This document shows positions 53,301 through 64,000 of a DNA stretch of 64,000 nt, in pieces (position 1 is the first letter of the stretch; each line of letters opens with the position of its first letter). A model generated the notes under the pieces. It did no database searches, had not been told where the DNA came from, and worked only from the letters and a program-made list of their open reading frames with translations. Made by a program: the position numbers and the translations under genes. This stretch comes from Loxodes magnus (taxonomy: Eukaryota; Ciliophora; Karyorelictea; Loxodida; Loxodidae): the NCBI GenBank assembly GCA_946699065.1, contig CAMPDV010001932.1, forward strand, positions 1 to 64,000, given 5' to 3'.

Positions 53301-54879
53301 TTTTCGTAAAATTAAATTCAAATCTAACTATTTTTAATTTTCGTAAAAATAAATTCAAATCTAACTATTTTTAATCTACGTAAAATTAAATTCAAATCTA
53401 ACTATTTTTAATTGTCGTAAAATTAAATTCAAATCTAACTATTTTTAATTGTCGTAAAATAAATTCAAATCTAACTATTTTTAATTGTCGTAAAATTAAA
53501 TTCAAATCTAACTATTTTTAATTGTCGTAAAATTAAATTCAAATCTAACTATTTTTAATTGTCGTAAAATTAAATTCAAATCTAACTATTTTTAATTGTC
53601 GTAAAAATAAATTCAAATCTAACTATTTTTAATTGTCGTAAAAATAAATTCAAATCTAACTATTTTTAATTGTCGTAAAATTAAATTCAAATCTAACTAT
53701 TTTTAATTGTCGTAAAATTAAATTCAAATCTAACTATTTTTAATTGTCGTAAAAATAAATTCAAATCTAACTATTTTTAATTTTCGTAAAAATAAATTCA
53801 AATCTAACTATTTTTAATCTACGTAAAATTAAATTCAAATCTAACTATTTTTAATTTACGTAAAAATAAATTCAAATCTAACTATTTTTAATTGTCGTAA
53901 AATTAAATTCAAATCTAACTATTTTTAATTGTCGTAAAAATAAATTCAAATCTAACTATTTTTAATTTACGTAAAATTAAATTCAAATCTAACTATTTTT
54001 AATTGTCGTAAAAATAAATTCAAATCTAACTATTTTTAATTTACGTAAAATTAAATTCAAATCTAACTATTTTTAATTTTCGTAAAAATAAATTCAAATC
54101 TAACTATTTTTAATTGTCGTAAAAATAAATTCAAATCTAACTATTTTTAATTTACGTAAAATTAAATTCAAATCTAACTATTTTTAATTTTCGTAAAATT
54201 AAATTGAAATCTAACTATTTTTAATTGTCGTAAAAATAAATTCAAATCTAACTATTTTTAATTGTCGTAAAAATAAATTCAAATCTAACTATTTTTAATT
54301 GTCTTAAAAATAAATTCAAATCTAACTATTTTTAATTTACGTAAAATTAAATTCAAATCTAACTATTTTTAATTGTCGTAAAAATAAATTCAAATCTAAC
54401 TATTTTTAATTTACGTAAAATTAAATTCAAATCTAACTATTTTTAATTGTCGTAAAATTAAATTCAAATCTAACTATTTTTAATTGTCGTAAAAATAAAT
54501 TCAAATCTAACTATTTTTAATTTACGTAAAAATAAATTCTAATCTAACTATTTTTAATTGTCGTAAAATTAAATTCAAATCTAACTATTTTTAATTTTCG
54601 TAAAATTAAATTCAAATCTAACTATTTTTAATTGTCGTAAAATTAAATTCAAATCTAACTATTTTTAATTGTCGTAAAATTAAATTCAAATCTAACTATT
54701 TTTAATTGTCGTAAAATTAAATTCAAATCTAACTATTTTTAATTGTCGTAAAATCAAATTCAAATCTAACTATTTTTAATCTACGTAAAATTAAATTCAA
54801 ATCTAACTATTTTTAATTGTCGTAAAATTAAATTCAAATCTAACTATTTTTAATTAACGTAAAATTAAATTCAAATCTA

Positions 54880-57440
54880 ACTATTTTTTATCTACGTAAA
54901 ATTAAATTCTAATCTAACTATTTTTAATTGTCGTAAAATAAATTCAAATCTAACTATTTTTGATCTACGTAAAATTAAATTCAAATCTAACTATTTTTAA
55001 TCTAACGTAAAATTAAATTCAAATCTAACTATTTTTAATTGTCGTAAAATTAAATTCAAATCTAACTATTTTTTCAAATCTGTCGTAAAATAAATTCAAA
55101 TCTAACTATTTTTAATTGTCGTAAAATTAAATTCAAATCTAACTATTTTTAATCTACGTAAAATTAAATTCAAATCTAACTATTTTTAATTGTACGTAAA
55201 ATTAAATTCAAATCTAACTATTTTTAATTGTCGTAAAAATAAATTCAAATCTAACTATTTTTAATTGTCGTAAAATTAAATTCAAATCTAACTATTTTTA
55301 ATTTTCGTAAAATTAAATTCAAATCTAACTATTTTTAATTTTCGTAAAATTAAATTCAAATCTAACTATTTTTGATCTACGTAAAATTAAATTCAAATCT
55401 AACTATTTTTAATTGTCGTAAAATTAAATTCAAATCTAACTATTTTTAATTTACGTAAAATTAAATTCAAATCTAACTATTTTTAATTTTCGTAAAATTA
55501 AATTCAAATCTAACTATTTTTAATTGTCGTAAAATTAAATTCAAATCTAACTATTTTTAATTTTCGTAAAAATAAATTCAAATCTAACTATTTTTAATTA
55601 ACGTAAAATTAAATTCAAATCTAACTATTTTTAATTGTCGTAAAATTAAATTCAAATCTAACTATTTTTAATTGTCGTAAAATTAAATTCAAATCTAACT
55701 ATTTTTAATTGTCGTAAAAATAAATTCAAATCTAACTATTTTTAATTGTCGTAAAATTAAATTCAAATCTAACTATTTTTAATTTTCGTAAAATTAAATT
55801 CAAATCTAACTATTTTTAATTGTCGTAAAATTAAATTCAAATCTAACTATTTTTAATCTACGTAAAATTAAATTCAAATCTAACTATTTTTAATTGTCGT
55901 AAAATTAAATTCAAATCTAACTATTTTTAATTTTCGTAAAATTAAATTCAAATCTAACTATTTTTAATTGTCGTAAAATTAAATTCAAATCTAACTATTT
56001 TTAATTTACGTAAAATAAATTCAAATCTAACTATTTTTAATTCAAATCTAACTATTTTTAATTGTCGTAAAATTAAATTCAAATCTAACTATTTTTAATT
56101 TTCGTAAAATTAAATTCAAATCTAACTATTTTTCAAATCTACGTAAAATCAAATTCAAATCTAACTATTTTTAATTGTCGTAAAAATAAATTCAAATCTA
56201 ACTATTTTTAATTGTCGTAAAATTAAATTCAAATCTAACTATTTTTAATTGTCGTAAAAATAAATTCAAATCTAACTATTTTTAATTACGTAAAATTAAA
56301 TTCAAATCTAACTATTTTTAATTGTCGTAAAATAAATTCAAATCTAACTATTTTTAATTGTCGTAAAAATAAATTCAAATCTAACTATTTTTAATTGTCG
56401 TAAAATTAAATTCAAATCTAACTATTTTTTAATTGTCGTAAAATTAAATTCAAATCTAACTATTTTTAATTGTCGTAAAATTAAATTCAAATCTAACTAT
56501 TTTTAATTGTCGTAAAAATAAATTCAAATCTAACTATTTTTGATTGTCGTAAAATTAAATTCAAATCTAACTATTTTTAATTTTCGTAAAATTAAATTCA
56601 AATCTAACTATTTTTAATTGTCGTAAAATTAAATTCAAATCTAACTATTTTTTAATTGTCGTAAAATTAAATTCAAATCTAACTATTTTTAATTTTCGTA
56701 AAATTAAATTCAAATCTAACTATTTTTAATCTACGTAAAATTAAATTCAAATCTAACTATTTTTAATTTTCGTAAAATTAAATTCAAATCTAACTATTTT
56801 TAATTGTCGTAAAATTAAATTCAAATCTAACTATTTTTAATTGTCGTAAAATTAAATTCAAATCTAACTATTTTTAATTGTCGTAAAATTAAATTCAAAT
56901 CTAACTATTTTTAATTGTCGTAAAATTAAATTCAAATCTAACTATTTTTAATTGTCGTAAAAATAAATTCAAATCTAACTATTTTTAATTGTCGTAAAAA
57001 TAAATTCAAATCTAACTATTTTTAATTGTCGTAAAATTAAATTCAAATCTAACTATTTTTAATTGTCGTAAAAATAAATTCAAATCTAACTATTTTTAAT
57101 TGTCGTAAAATTAAATTCAAATCTAACTATTTTTAATTGTCGTAAAATTAAATTCAAATCTAACTATTTTCTAACTATTTTTTTTCGTAAAAATTAAATT
57201 CAAATCTAACTATTTTTAATCTACGTAAAATTAAATTCAAATCTAACTATTTTTAATTGTCTATTTTTAATTTACGTAAAATTAAATTCAAATCTAACTA
57301 TTTTTAATTGTCGTAAAATTAAATTCAAATCTAACTATTTTTAATTGTCGTAAAATTAAATTCAAATCTAACTATTTTTAATTGTCGTAAAATTAAATTC
57401 AAATCTCTATTTTTAATTGTCTATTTTTAATTTGTCGTAA
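54880..57440 (-). repeat. Zone of broken and partly duplicated monomers
   Basis: Units depart from the 36-37 bp frame in ways rare elsewhere: CTATTTTTTATCTACG near 54888; AATCTAACG near 54998; TTTTTTCAAATCTGTCG near 55070-55085; GTACG near 55190; a monomer with no linker (TTTTTAATTCAAATC) near 56035; TTTTTCAAATCTACG near 56131; AATTACG near 56284; six T near 56425 and 56650; a duplicated CTAACTATTTT at about 57162-57180 followed by eight T; and TTGTCTATTTTTAATT inserts near 57257 and 57415. These could be degenerate edge-type monomers or consensus error in a poorly resolved stretch. Confidence 0.8.
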
Positions 57441-59999
57441 AATTAAATTCAAATCTAACTATTTTTAATTGTCGTAAAATTAAATTCAAATCTAACTATT
57501 TTTAATTTTCGTAAAATTAAATTCAAATCTAACTATTTTTAATCTACGTAAAATTAAATTCAAATCTAACTATTTTTAATTGTCGTAAAAATAAATTCAA
57601 ATCTAACTATTTTTAATTGTCGTAAAATTAAATTCAAATCTAACTATTTTTAATTGTCGTAAAATTAAATTCAAATCTAACTATTTTTAATTTTCGTAAA
57701 AATAAATTCAAATCTAACTATTTTTAATCTACGTAAAATTAAATTCAAATCTAACTATTTTTAATTTTCGTAAAATTAAATTCAAATCTAACTATTTTTA
57801 ATTGTCGTAAAATTAAATTCAAATCTAACTATTTTTAATTGTCGTAAAATTAAATTCAAATCTAACTATTTTTAATTGTCGTAAAATTAAATTCAAATCT
57901 AACTATTTTTAATTGTCGTAAAATTAAATTCAAATCTAACTATTTTTAATTGTCGTAAAAATAAATTCAAATCTAACTATTTTTAATTTACGTAAAAATA
58001 AATTCAAATCTAACTATTTTTAATTTTCGTAAAATTAAATTCAAATCTAACTATTTTTAATTGTCGTAAAATTAAATTCAAATCTAACTATTTTTAATTG
58101 TCTTAAAATAAATTCAAATCTAACTATTTTTAATTTACGTAAAATTAAATTCAAATCTAACTATTTTTAATTAACGTAAAATTAAATTCAAATCTAACTA
58201 TTTTTAATTGTCGTAAAATTAAATTCAAATCTAACTATTTTTAATTTACGTAAAATTAAATTCAAATCTAACTATTTTTAATTGTCGTAAAATTAAATTC
58301 AAATCTAACTATTTTTAATTTTCGTAAAATTAAATTCAAATCTAACTATTTTTAATTTTCGTAAAATTAAATTCAAATCTAACTATTTTTAATCTACGTA
58401 AAATTAAATTCAAATCTAACTATTTTTAATTGTCGTAAAATAAATTCAAATCTAACTATTTTTAATTGTCGTAAAATAAATTCAAATCTAACTATTTTTA
58501 ATTGTCGTAAAATTAAATTCAAATCTAACTATTTTTAATTGTCGTAAAAATAAATTCAAATCTAACTATTTTTAATTTACGTAAAATCAAATTCAAATCT
58601 AACTATTTTTAATTAACGTAAAATTAAATTCAAATCTAACTATTTTTAATTGTCGTAAAATTAAATTCAAATCTAACTATTTTTAATTGTCGTAAAATAA
58701 ATTCAAATCTAACTATTTTTAATTGTCGTAAAATTAAATTCAAATCTAACTATTTTTAATTGTCGTAAATTAAATTCAAATCTAACTATTTTTAATTTAC
58801 GTAAAATTAAATTCAAATCTAACTATTTTTAATTGTCGTAAAAATAAATTCAAATCTAACTATTTTTAATTGTCGTAAAATTAAATTCAAATCTAACTAT
58901 TTTTAATTTTCGTAAAATTAAATTCAAATCTAACTATTTTTAATTTTCGTAAAATTAAATTCAAATCTAACTATTTTTAATCTACGTAAAATTAAATTCA
59001 AATCTAACTATTTTTAATTGTCGTAAAATTAAATTCAAATCTAACTATTTTTAATTGTCGTAAAATTAAATTCAAATCTAACTATTTTTAATTGTCGTAA
59101 AATTAAATTCAAATCTAACTATTTTTAATTGTCGTAAAATTAAATTCAAATCTAACTATTTTTAATTGTCGTAAAAATAAATTCAAGTCTAACTATTTTT
59201 AATTTACGTAAAATTAAATTCAAATCTAACTATTTTTAATTGTCGTAAAATTAAATTCAAATCTAACTATTTTTAATTGTCGTAAATTAAATTCAAATCT
59301 AACTATTTTTAATTGTCGTAAAATTAATTCAAATCTAACTATTTTTAATTGTCGTAAAAATAAATTCAAATCTAACTATTTTTAATCTACGTCAAATTAA
59401 ATTCAAATCTAACTATTTTTAATTTACGTAAAATTAAATTCAAATCTAACTATTTTTAATTTACGTAAAATTAAATTCAAATCTAACTATTTTTAATTGT
59501 CGTAAAATTAAATTCAAATCTAACTATTTTTAATTGTCGTAAAATTAAATTCAAATCTAACTATTTTTAATTTACGTAAAATTAAATTCAAATCTAACTA
59601 TTTTTAATTGTCGTAAAATCAAATTCAAATCTAACTATTTTTAATTGTCGTAAAATTAAATTCAAATCTAACTATTTTTAATTGTCGTAAAATTAAATTC
59701 AAATCTAACTATTTTTAATCTACGTAAAATCAAATTCAAATCTAACTATTTTTAATTGTCGTAAAAATAAATTCAAATCTAACTATTTTTAATTGTCGTA
59801 AAATTAAATTCAAATCTAACTATTTTTAATTGTCGTAAAATTAAATTCAAATCTAACTATTTTTAATTGTCGTAAAATTAAATTCAAATCTAACTATTTT
59901 TAATTGTCGTAAAAATAAATTCAAATCTAACTATTTTTAATTGTCGTAAAATAAATTCAAATCTAACTATTTTTAATTTACGTAAAATTAAATTCAAAT

Positions 60000-61200
60000 C
60001 TAACTATTTTAATTGTCGTAAAATTAAATTCAAATCTAACTATTTTTAATTGTCGTAAAAATAAATTCAAATCTAACATTTTTAATCTACGTAAAATCAA
60101 ATTCAAATCTAACTATTTTTAATTGTCGTAAAATTAAATTCAAATCTAACTATTTTTAATTGTCGTAAAATTAAATTCAAATCTAACTATTTTTAATTGT
60201 CGTAAAAATAAATTCAAATCTAACTATTTTTAATTTACGTAAAATCAAATTCAAATCTAACTATTTTTAATTGTCGTAAAATTAAATTCAAATCTAACTA
60301 TTTTTAATTTACGTAAAATCAAATTCAAATCTAACTATTTTTAATTGTCCGTAAAATTAAATTCAAATCTAACTATTTTTAATTGTCGTAAAATTAAATT
60401 CAAATCTAACTATTTTTAATTGTCGTAAAAATAAATTCAAATCTAACTATTTTTAATTGTCGTAAAAATAATTCAAATCTAACTATTTTTAATTTACGTA
60501 AAATTAAATTCAAATCTAACTATTTTAATTGTCGTAAAATTAAATTCAAATCTAACTATTTTTAATTGTCGTAAAAATAAATTCAAATCTAACTATTTTT
60601 AATCTACGTAAAATCAAATTCAAATCTAACTATTTTTAATTGTCGTAAAATTAAATTCAAATCTAACTATTTTTAATTGTCGTAAAATTAAATTCAAATC
60701 TAACTATTTTTAATTGTCGTAAAAATAAATTCAAATCTAACTATTTTTAATCTACGTCAAATTAAATTCAAATCTAACTATTTTTAATTTACGTAAATTA
60801 AATTCAAATCTAACTATTTTTAATTTACGTAAAATTAAATTCAAATCTAACTATTTTTAATTGTCGTAAAATTAAATTCAAATCTAACTATTTTTAATTG
60901 TCGTAAAATTAAATTCAAATCTAACTATTTTTAATTTACGTAAAATTAAATTCAAATCTAACTAATTTTTAATTGTCGTAAAATTAAATTCAAATCTAAC
61001 TATTTTTAATTGTCGTAAATTAAATTCAAATCTAACTATTTTTAATTAACGTAAAATTAATTCAAATCTAACTATTTTTAATCTACGTAAAATCAAATTC
61101 AAATCTAACTATTTTTAATTTTCGTAAATTAAATTCAAATCTAACTATTTTTAATTTCCCTAAAAATAAATTGAAATCTAACTATTTTTAATCTACGTAA
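60000..61200 (-). repeat. Second zone of irregular monomers
   Basis: Single-base changes cluster: four T in the core near 60010 and 60525, CTAACATTTTT near 60075, TGTCCG near 60349, AAAATAATTC near 60467, CTAATTTTTAATT near 60963, ATTAATTC near 61060 and 61205, and TTTCCCTAAAAATAAATTGAAATC split by a unit boundary near 61157-61178. The last is matched in inverse near 63183-63200 (TTTCAATTT ... TTAGGG), so that variant predates the duplication or was copied with it. The others are mostly not mirrored. Confidence 0.75.
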
Positions 61201-62156
61201 AATTAATTCAAATCTAACTATTTTTAATTGTCGTAAAAATAAATTCAAATCTAACTATTTTTAATTTACGTAAAATTAATTCAAATCTAACTATTTTTAA
61301 TTTTCGTAAAATTAAATTCAAATCTAACTATTTTTAATTGTCGTAAAATTAAATTCAAATCTAACTATTTTTAATTAACGTAAAATTAAATTCAAATCTA
61401 ACTATTTTTAATTGTCGTAAAATTAAATTCAAATCTAACTATTTTTAATTGTCGTAAAAATAAATTCAAATCTAACTATTTTTAATTTACGTAAATTAAA
61501 TTCAAATCTAACTATTTTTAATTGTCGTAAAATTAAATTCAAATCTAACTATTTTTAATTGTCGTAAAATTAAATTCAAATCTAACTATTTTTAATTAAC
61601 GTAAAAATAAATTCAAATCTAACTATTTTTAATTTACGTAAAAATAAATTCAAATCTAACTATTTTTAATTGTCGTAAAAATAAATTCAAATCTAACTAT
61701 TTTTAATTGTCGTAAAAATAAATTCAAATCTAACTATTTTTAATTTACGTAAAAATAAATTCTAATCTAACTATTTTTAATTTTCGTAAAATTAAATTCA
61801 AATCTAACTATTTTTTAATTTTCGTAAAAATAAATTCAAATCTAACTATTTTTAATCTACGTAAAATCAAATTCAAATCTAACTATTTTTAATTTACGTA
61901 AAAATAAATTCAAATCTAACTATTTTTAATTTTCGTAAATTAAATTCAAATCTAACTATTTTTAATTGTCGTAAAATTAAATTCAAATCTAACTATTTTT
62001 AATTGTCGTAAAAATAAATTCAAATCTAACTATTTTTAATTGTCGTAAAAATAAATTCAAATCTAACTATTTTTAATTTTCGTAAAATTAAATTCAAATC
62101 TAACTATTTTTAATTTTCGTAAAAATAAATTCAAATCTAACTATTTTAATTTACGT

Positions 62157-62200
62157 AAATTAAATTCAAATCTAACTATTTTTAGATTTGAATTTAATTT
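62157..62200. repeat. Inversion junction 3 (reverse to forward), palindrome axis
   Basis: The left arm ends in AAATTAAATTCAAATCT at 62173, followed by a 10-nt centre AACTATTTTT (62174-62183) and the reverse complement AGATTTGAATTTAATTT starting at 62184. At the turn the core reads TATTTTTAGATTTG, so the join falls inside the core again; TTA at 62182-62184 fits both sides. The first linker beyond differs by one base (AATTTACG left, AATTTTACG right). Confidence 0.94.
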
Positions 62201-64000
62201 TACGTAAATTAAAAATAGTTAGATTTGAATTTATTTTTACGAAAATTAAAAATAGTTAGATTTGAATTTAATTTTACGAAAATTAAAAATAGTTAGATTT
62301 GAATTTATTTTTACGACAATTAAAAATAGTTAGATTTGAATTTATTTTTACGACAATTAAAAATAGTTAGATTTGAATTTAATTTTACGACAATTAAAAA
62401 TAGTTAGATTTGAATTTAATTTTACGAAAATTAAAAATAGTTAGATTTGAATTTATTTTTACGTAAATTAAAAATAGTTAGATTTGAATTTGATTTTACG
62501 TAGATTAAAATAGTTAGATTTGAATTTATTTTTACGAAAATTAAAAATAGTTAGATTTGAATTTAATTTTACGAAAATTAAAAATAGTTAGATTAGAATT
62601 TATTTTTACGTAAATTAAAAATAGTTAGATTTGAATTTATTTTACGACAATTAAAAATAGTTAGATTTGAATTTATTTTTACGACAATTAAAAATAGTTA
62701 GATTTGAATTTATTTTTACGTAAATTAAAAATAGTTAGATTTGAATTTATTTTTACGTAATTAAAAATAGTTAGATTTGAATTTAATTTTACGACAATTA
62801 AAAATAGTTAGATTTGAATTTAATTTTACGACAATTAAAAATAGTTAGATTTGAATTTAATTTTACGTAAATTAAAAATAGTTAGATTTGAATTTATTTT
62901 TACGACAATTAAAAATAGTTAGATTTGAATTTAATTTTACGACAATTAAAAATAGTTAGATTTGAATTTAATTTTACGTTAATTAAAAATAGTTAGATTT
63001 GAATTTAATTTTACGACAATTAAAAATAGTTAGATTTGAATTTAATTTTACGTTAATTAAAAATAGTTAGATTTGAATTTAATTTTACGTAAATTAAAAA
63101 TAGTTAGATTTGAATTTATTTTTACGACAATTAAAAATAGTTAGATTTGAATTTAATTTTACGTAATTAAAAATAGTTAGATTTCAATTTATTTTTAGGG
63201 AAATTAAAAATAGTTAGATTTGAATTTGAATTTACGAAGATTAAAAATAGTTAGATTTGAATTTATTTTACGTAGATTAAAAATAGTTAGATTTGAATTT
63301 ATTTTACGTTAATTAAAAATAGTTAGATTTGAATTGATTTTACGAGATTAAAGATAGTTAGATTTGAATTTAATTTTACGACAATTAAAAATAGTTAGAT
63401 TTGAATTTAATTTTACGTAAATTAAAAATAGTTAGATTTGAATTTAATTTTACGACAATTAAAAATAGTTAGATTTGAATTTAATTTTACGACAATTAAA
63501 AATAGTTAGATTTGAATTTGAATTTTACGTAGATTAAAAATAGTTAGATTTGAATTTAATTTACGTAAATTAAAAATAGTTAGATTTGAATTTAATTTTA
63601 CGTAGATTAAAAATAGTTAGATTTGAATTTTATTTTTACGACAATTAAAAATAGTTAGATTTGAATTTAATTTTACGACAATTAAAAATAGTTAGATTTG
63701 AATTTAATTTTACGAAAATTAAAAATAGTTAGATTTGAATTTGATTTTACGAGATTAAAAATAGTTAGATTTGAATTTATTTTTACGACAATTAAAAATA
63801 GTTAGATTTGAATTTAATTTTACGACAATTAAAAATAGTTAGATTTGAATTTAATTTTACGTAAATTAAAAAATAGTTAGATTTGAATTTATTTTTACGA
63901 CAATTAAAAATAGTTAGATTTGAATTTATTTTACGACAATTAAAAATAGTTAGATTTGAATTTAATTTTACGACAATTAAAAATAGTTAGATTTGAATTT
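62184..64000 (+). repeat. 37-bp satellite array, forward block D
   Basis: Forward array running off the window end, inverse of about 60357-62173. It contains several distorted units: GAATTTGAATTTACGAAG near 63223; GAATTGATTTTACGAGATTAAAGATAG near 63332 (shown here only to name the short ACGAG linker and AAAG change); GAATTTGAATTTTACG near 63514; GAATTTTATTTTTACG near 63622; ACGAGATT near 63749. No gene or unique sequence is visible. Confidence 0.96.

Larger units (their letters stand above)
48537..62173 (-). repeat. 37-bp satellite array, reverse block C2
   Basis: Continues C1 without a break but, after about 50360, with a different mixture of monomers. Cores with TTCTAATCTAAC, an ACTAATTTTAATTAACG form (about 50522, 52073, 52923), the TTTTTATCTACG form (about 51525, 54888) and TTTTTGATTTACG are commoner here. 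ACGAAA and ACGTAA linkers are also frequent. I found no long copy of 50360-60350 elsewhere in the window, so this is the largest stretch of independent array sequence. Monomers become increasingly irregular after about 54880. No gene, promoter or unique insert is visible. Confidence 0.96.
60357..64000. repeat. Palindrome 3: inverted duplication, arms >=1.8 kb
   Basis: Paired positions sum to about 124357. The linker order mirrors from the axis to the window end: after the first units come two ACGAC with TTTTT, two with AATTTT, and the AGATTAGAATTT core near 62590 paired with TTCTAATCT near 61760. The very rare AGGG unit at 63198 pairs with CCC at 61158, and the GATTTTACGAGATT near 63745 pairs with CTACGTAAAATC near 60605. 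This pair is less exact than palindromes 1 and 2: one linker differs in type (ACGTTA near 63050 against TTTCG near 61300) and several units near 63170-63360 differ by small indels. The right arm is cut by the window end. Confidence 0.87.

Noticed and set aside
1..64000. CRISPR array (constant 20-bp core with 17-bp variable spacer)
   Set aside because: The linkers are a handful of recurring variants of one sequence, not unique spacers; the period is too short, there are no cas genes, and orientation flips within the array.
1..64000. Telomeric repeat, because the core contains TTAG
   Set aside because: TTAG occurs once per 37 bp inside a longer unit; no TTAGG, TTAGGG or TTTAGGG tandem is present.
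1..64000. Transposon or retroelement in the array, or terminal inverted repeats at the palindrome ends
   Set aside because: No non-satellite sequence was seen anywhere; the inverted repeats are made of the monomer itself and no target-site duplication or coding region flanks them.
1..64000. tRNA, rRNA or other RNA genes, promoters or terminators
   Set aside because: TATA-like and T-run strings occur in every monomer by composition alone; no structured RNA or distinct control sequence stands out.
1..64000. Naming a species or a known satellite family
   Set aside because: I do not recognise the monomer. Low G+C and a 37-bp period are found in satellites of many insects, plants, molluscs and others, so any name would be a guess.
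1..64000. A previously undescribed coding or defence system
   Set aside because: No protein-coding capacity is visible on either strand; the only unusual signals are structural features of the satellite array.

Overview
The whole 64 kb is one block of AT-rich satellite DNA. No protein-coding gene, RNA gene, transposon or unique sequence is visible on either strand. The monomer is 37 bp (often 36 bp, rarely 38-39 bp). It has a nearly invariant 20-bp core, ATTAAAAATAGTTAGATTTG, and a 17-bp variable linker, typically AATTTAATTTTACGACA. Length divided by period gives roughly 1,740 monomers. G+C is about 16%, and almost every monomer keeps one CpG, in the ACG of the linker. A pure array running off both window edges suggests eukaryotic heterochromatin (centromeric, pericentromeric or similar). 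I do not recognise the satellite family and cannot name the lineage.

Layout by orientation, taking the ...ACGACAATT... reading as forward: forward 1-10092; reverse 10104-28525; forward 28529-41520; reverse 41524-62173; forward 62184-64000. Three of the four switches are axes of long, nearly perfect inverted duplications. The first, at about 10098, has an 11-nt spacer and arms of at least 10.09 kb, cut by the window start. The second, at about 28527, has a 3-nt spacer and arms of about 13 kb. The third, at about 62178, has a 10-nt spacer and arms of at least 1.8 kb, cut by the window end. The fourth switch, at 41521-41523, is not a palindrome. It joins the end of the second palindrome to a direct copy of its left arm (41524-48536 matches about 21508-28520, offset about 20,016).

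So the window has far less independent sequence than 64 kb. Segment 1-4671 occurs three times (1-4671, inverted at about 15525-20196, forward at 36851-41520). Segment 21508-28520 also occurs three times (itself, inverted at about 28529-35546, direct at 41524-48536). Inside these blocks the linker variants form higher-order repeats, notably a unit of about 3.06 kb and a 14-monomer unit of 516 bp.

Where I compared long copies, most differences were single-base indels in A/T runs, which is what sequencing error looks like. The stretch 24900-25850 disagrees with both its sister copies and holds eight 'hybrid' linkers that add exactly the 8 extra bases it carries, which points to a mis-merged consensus. 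The main question the window raises is whether its nested palindromes are real chromosome structure or fold-back read and assembly artefacts.
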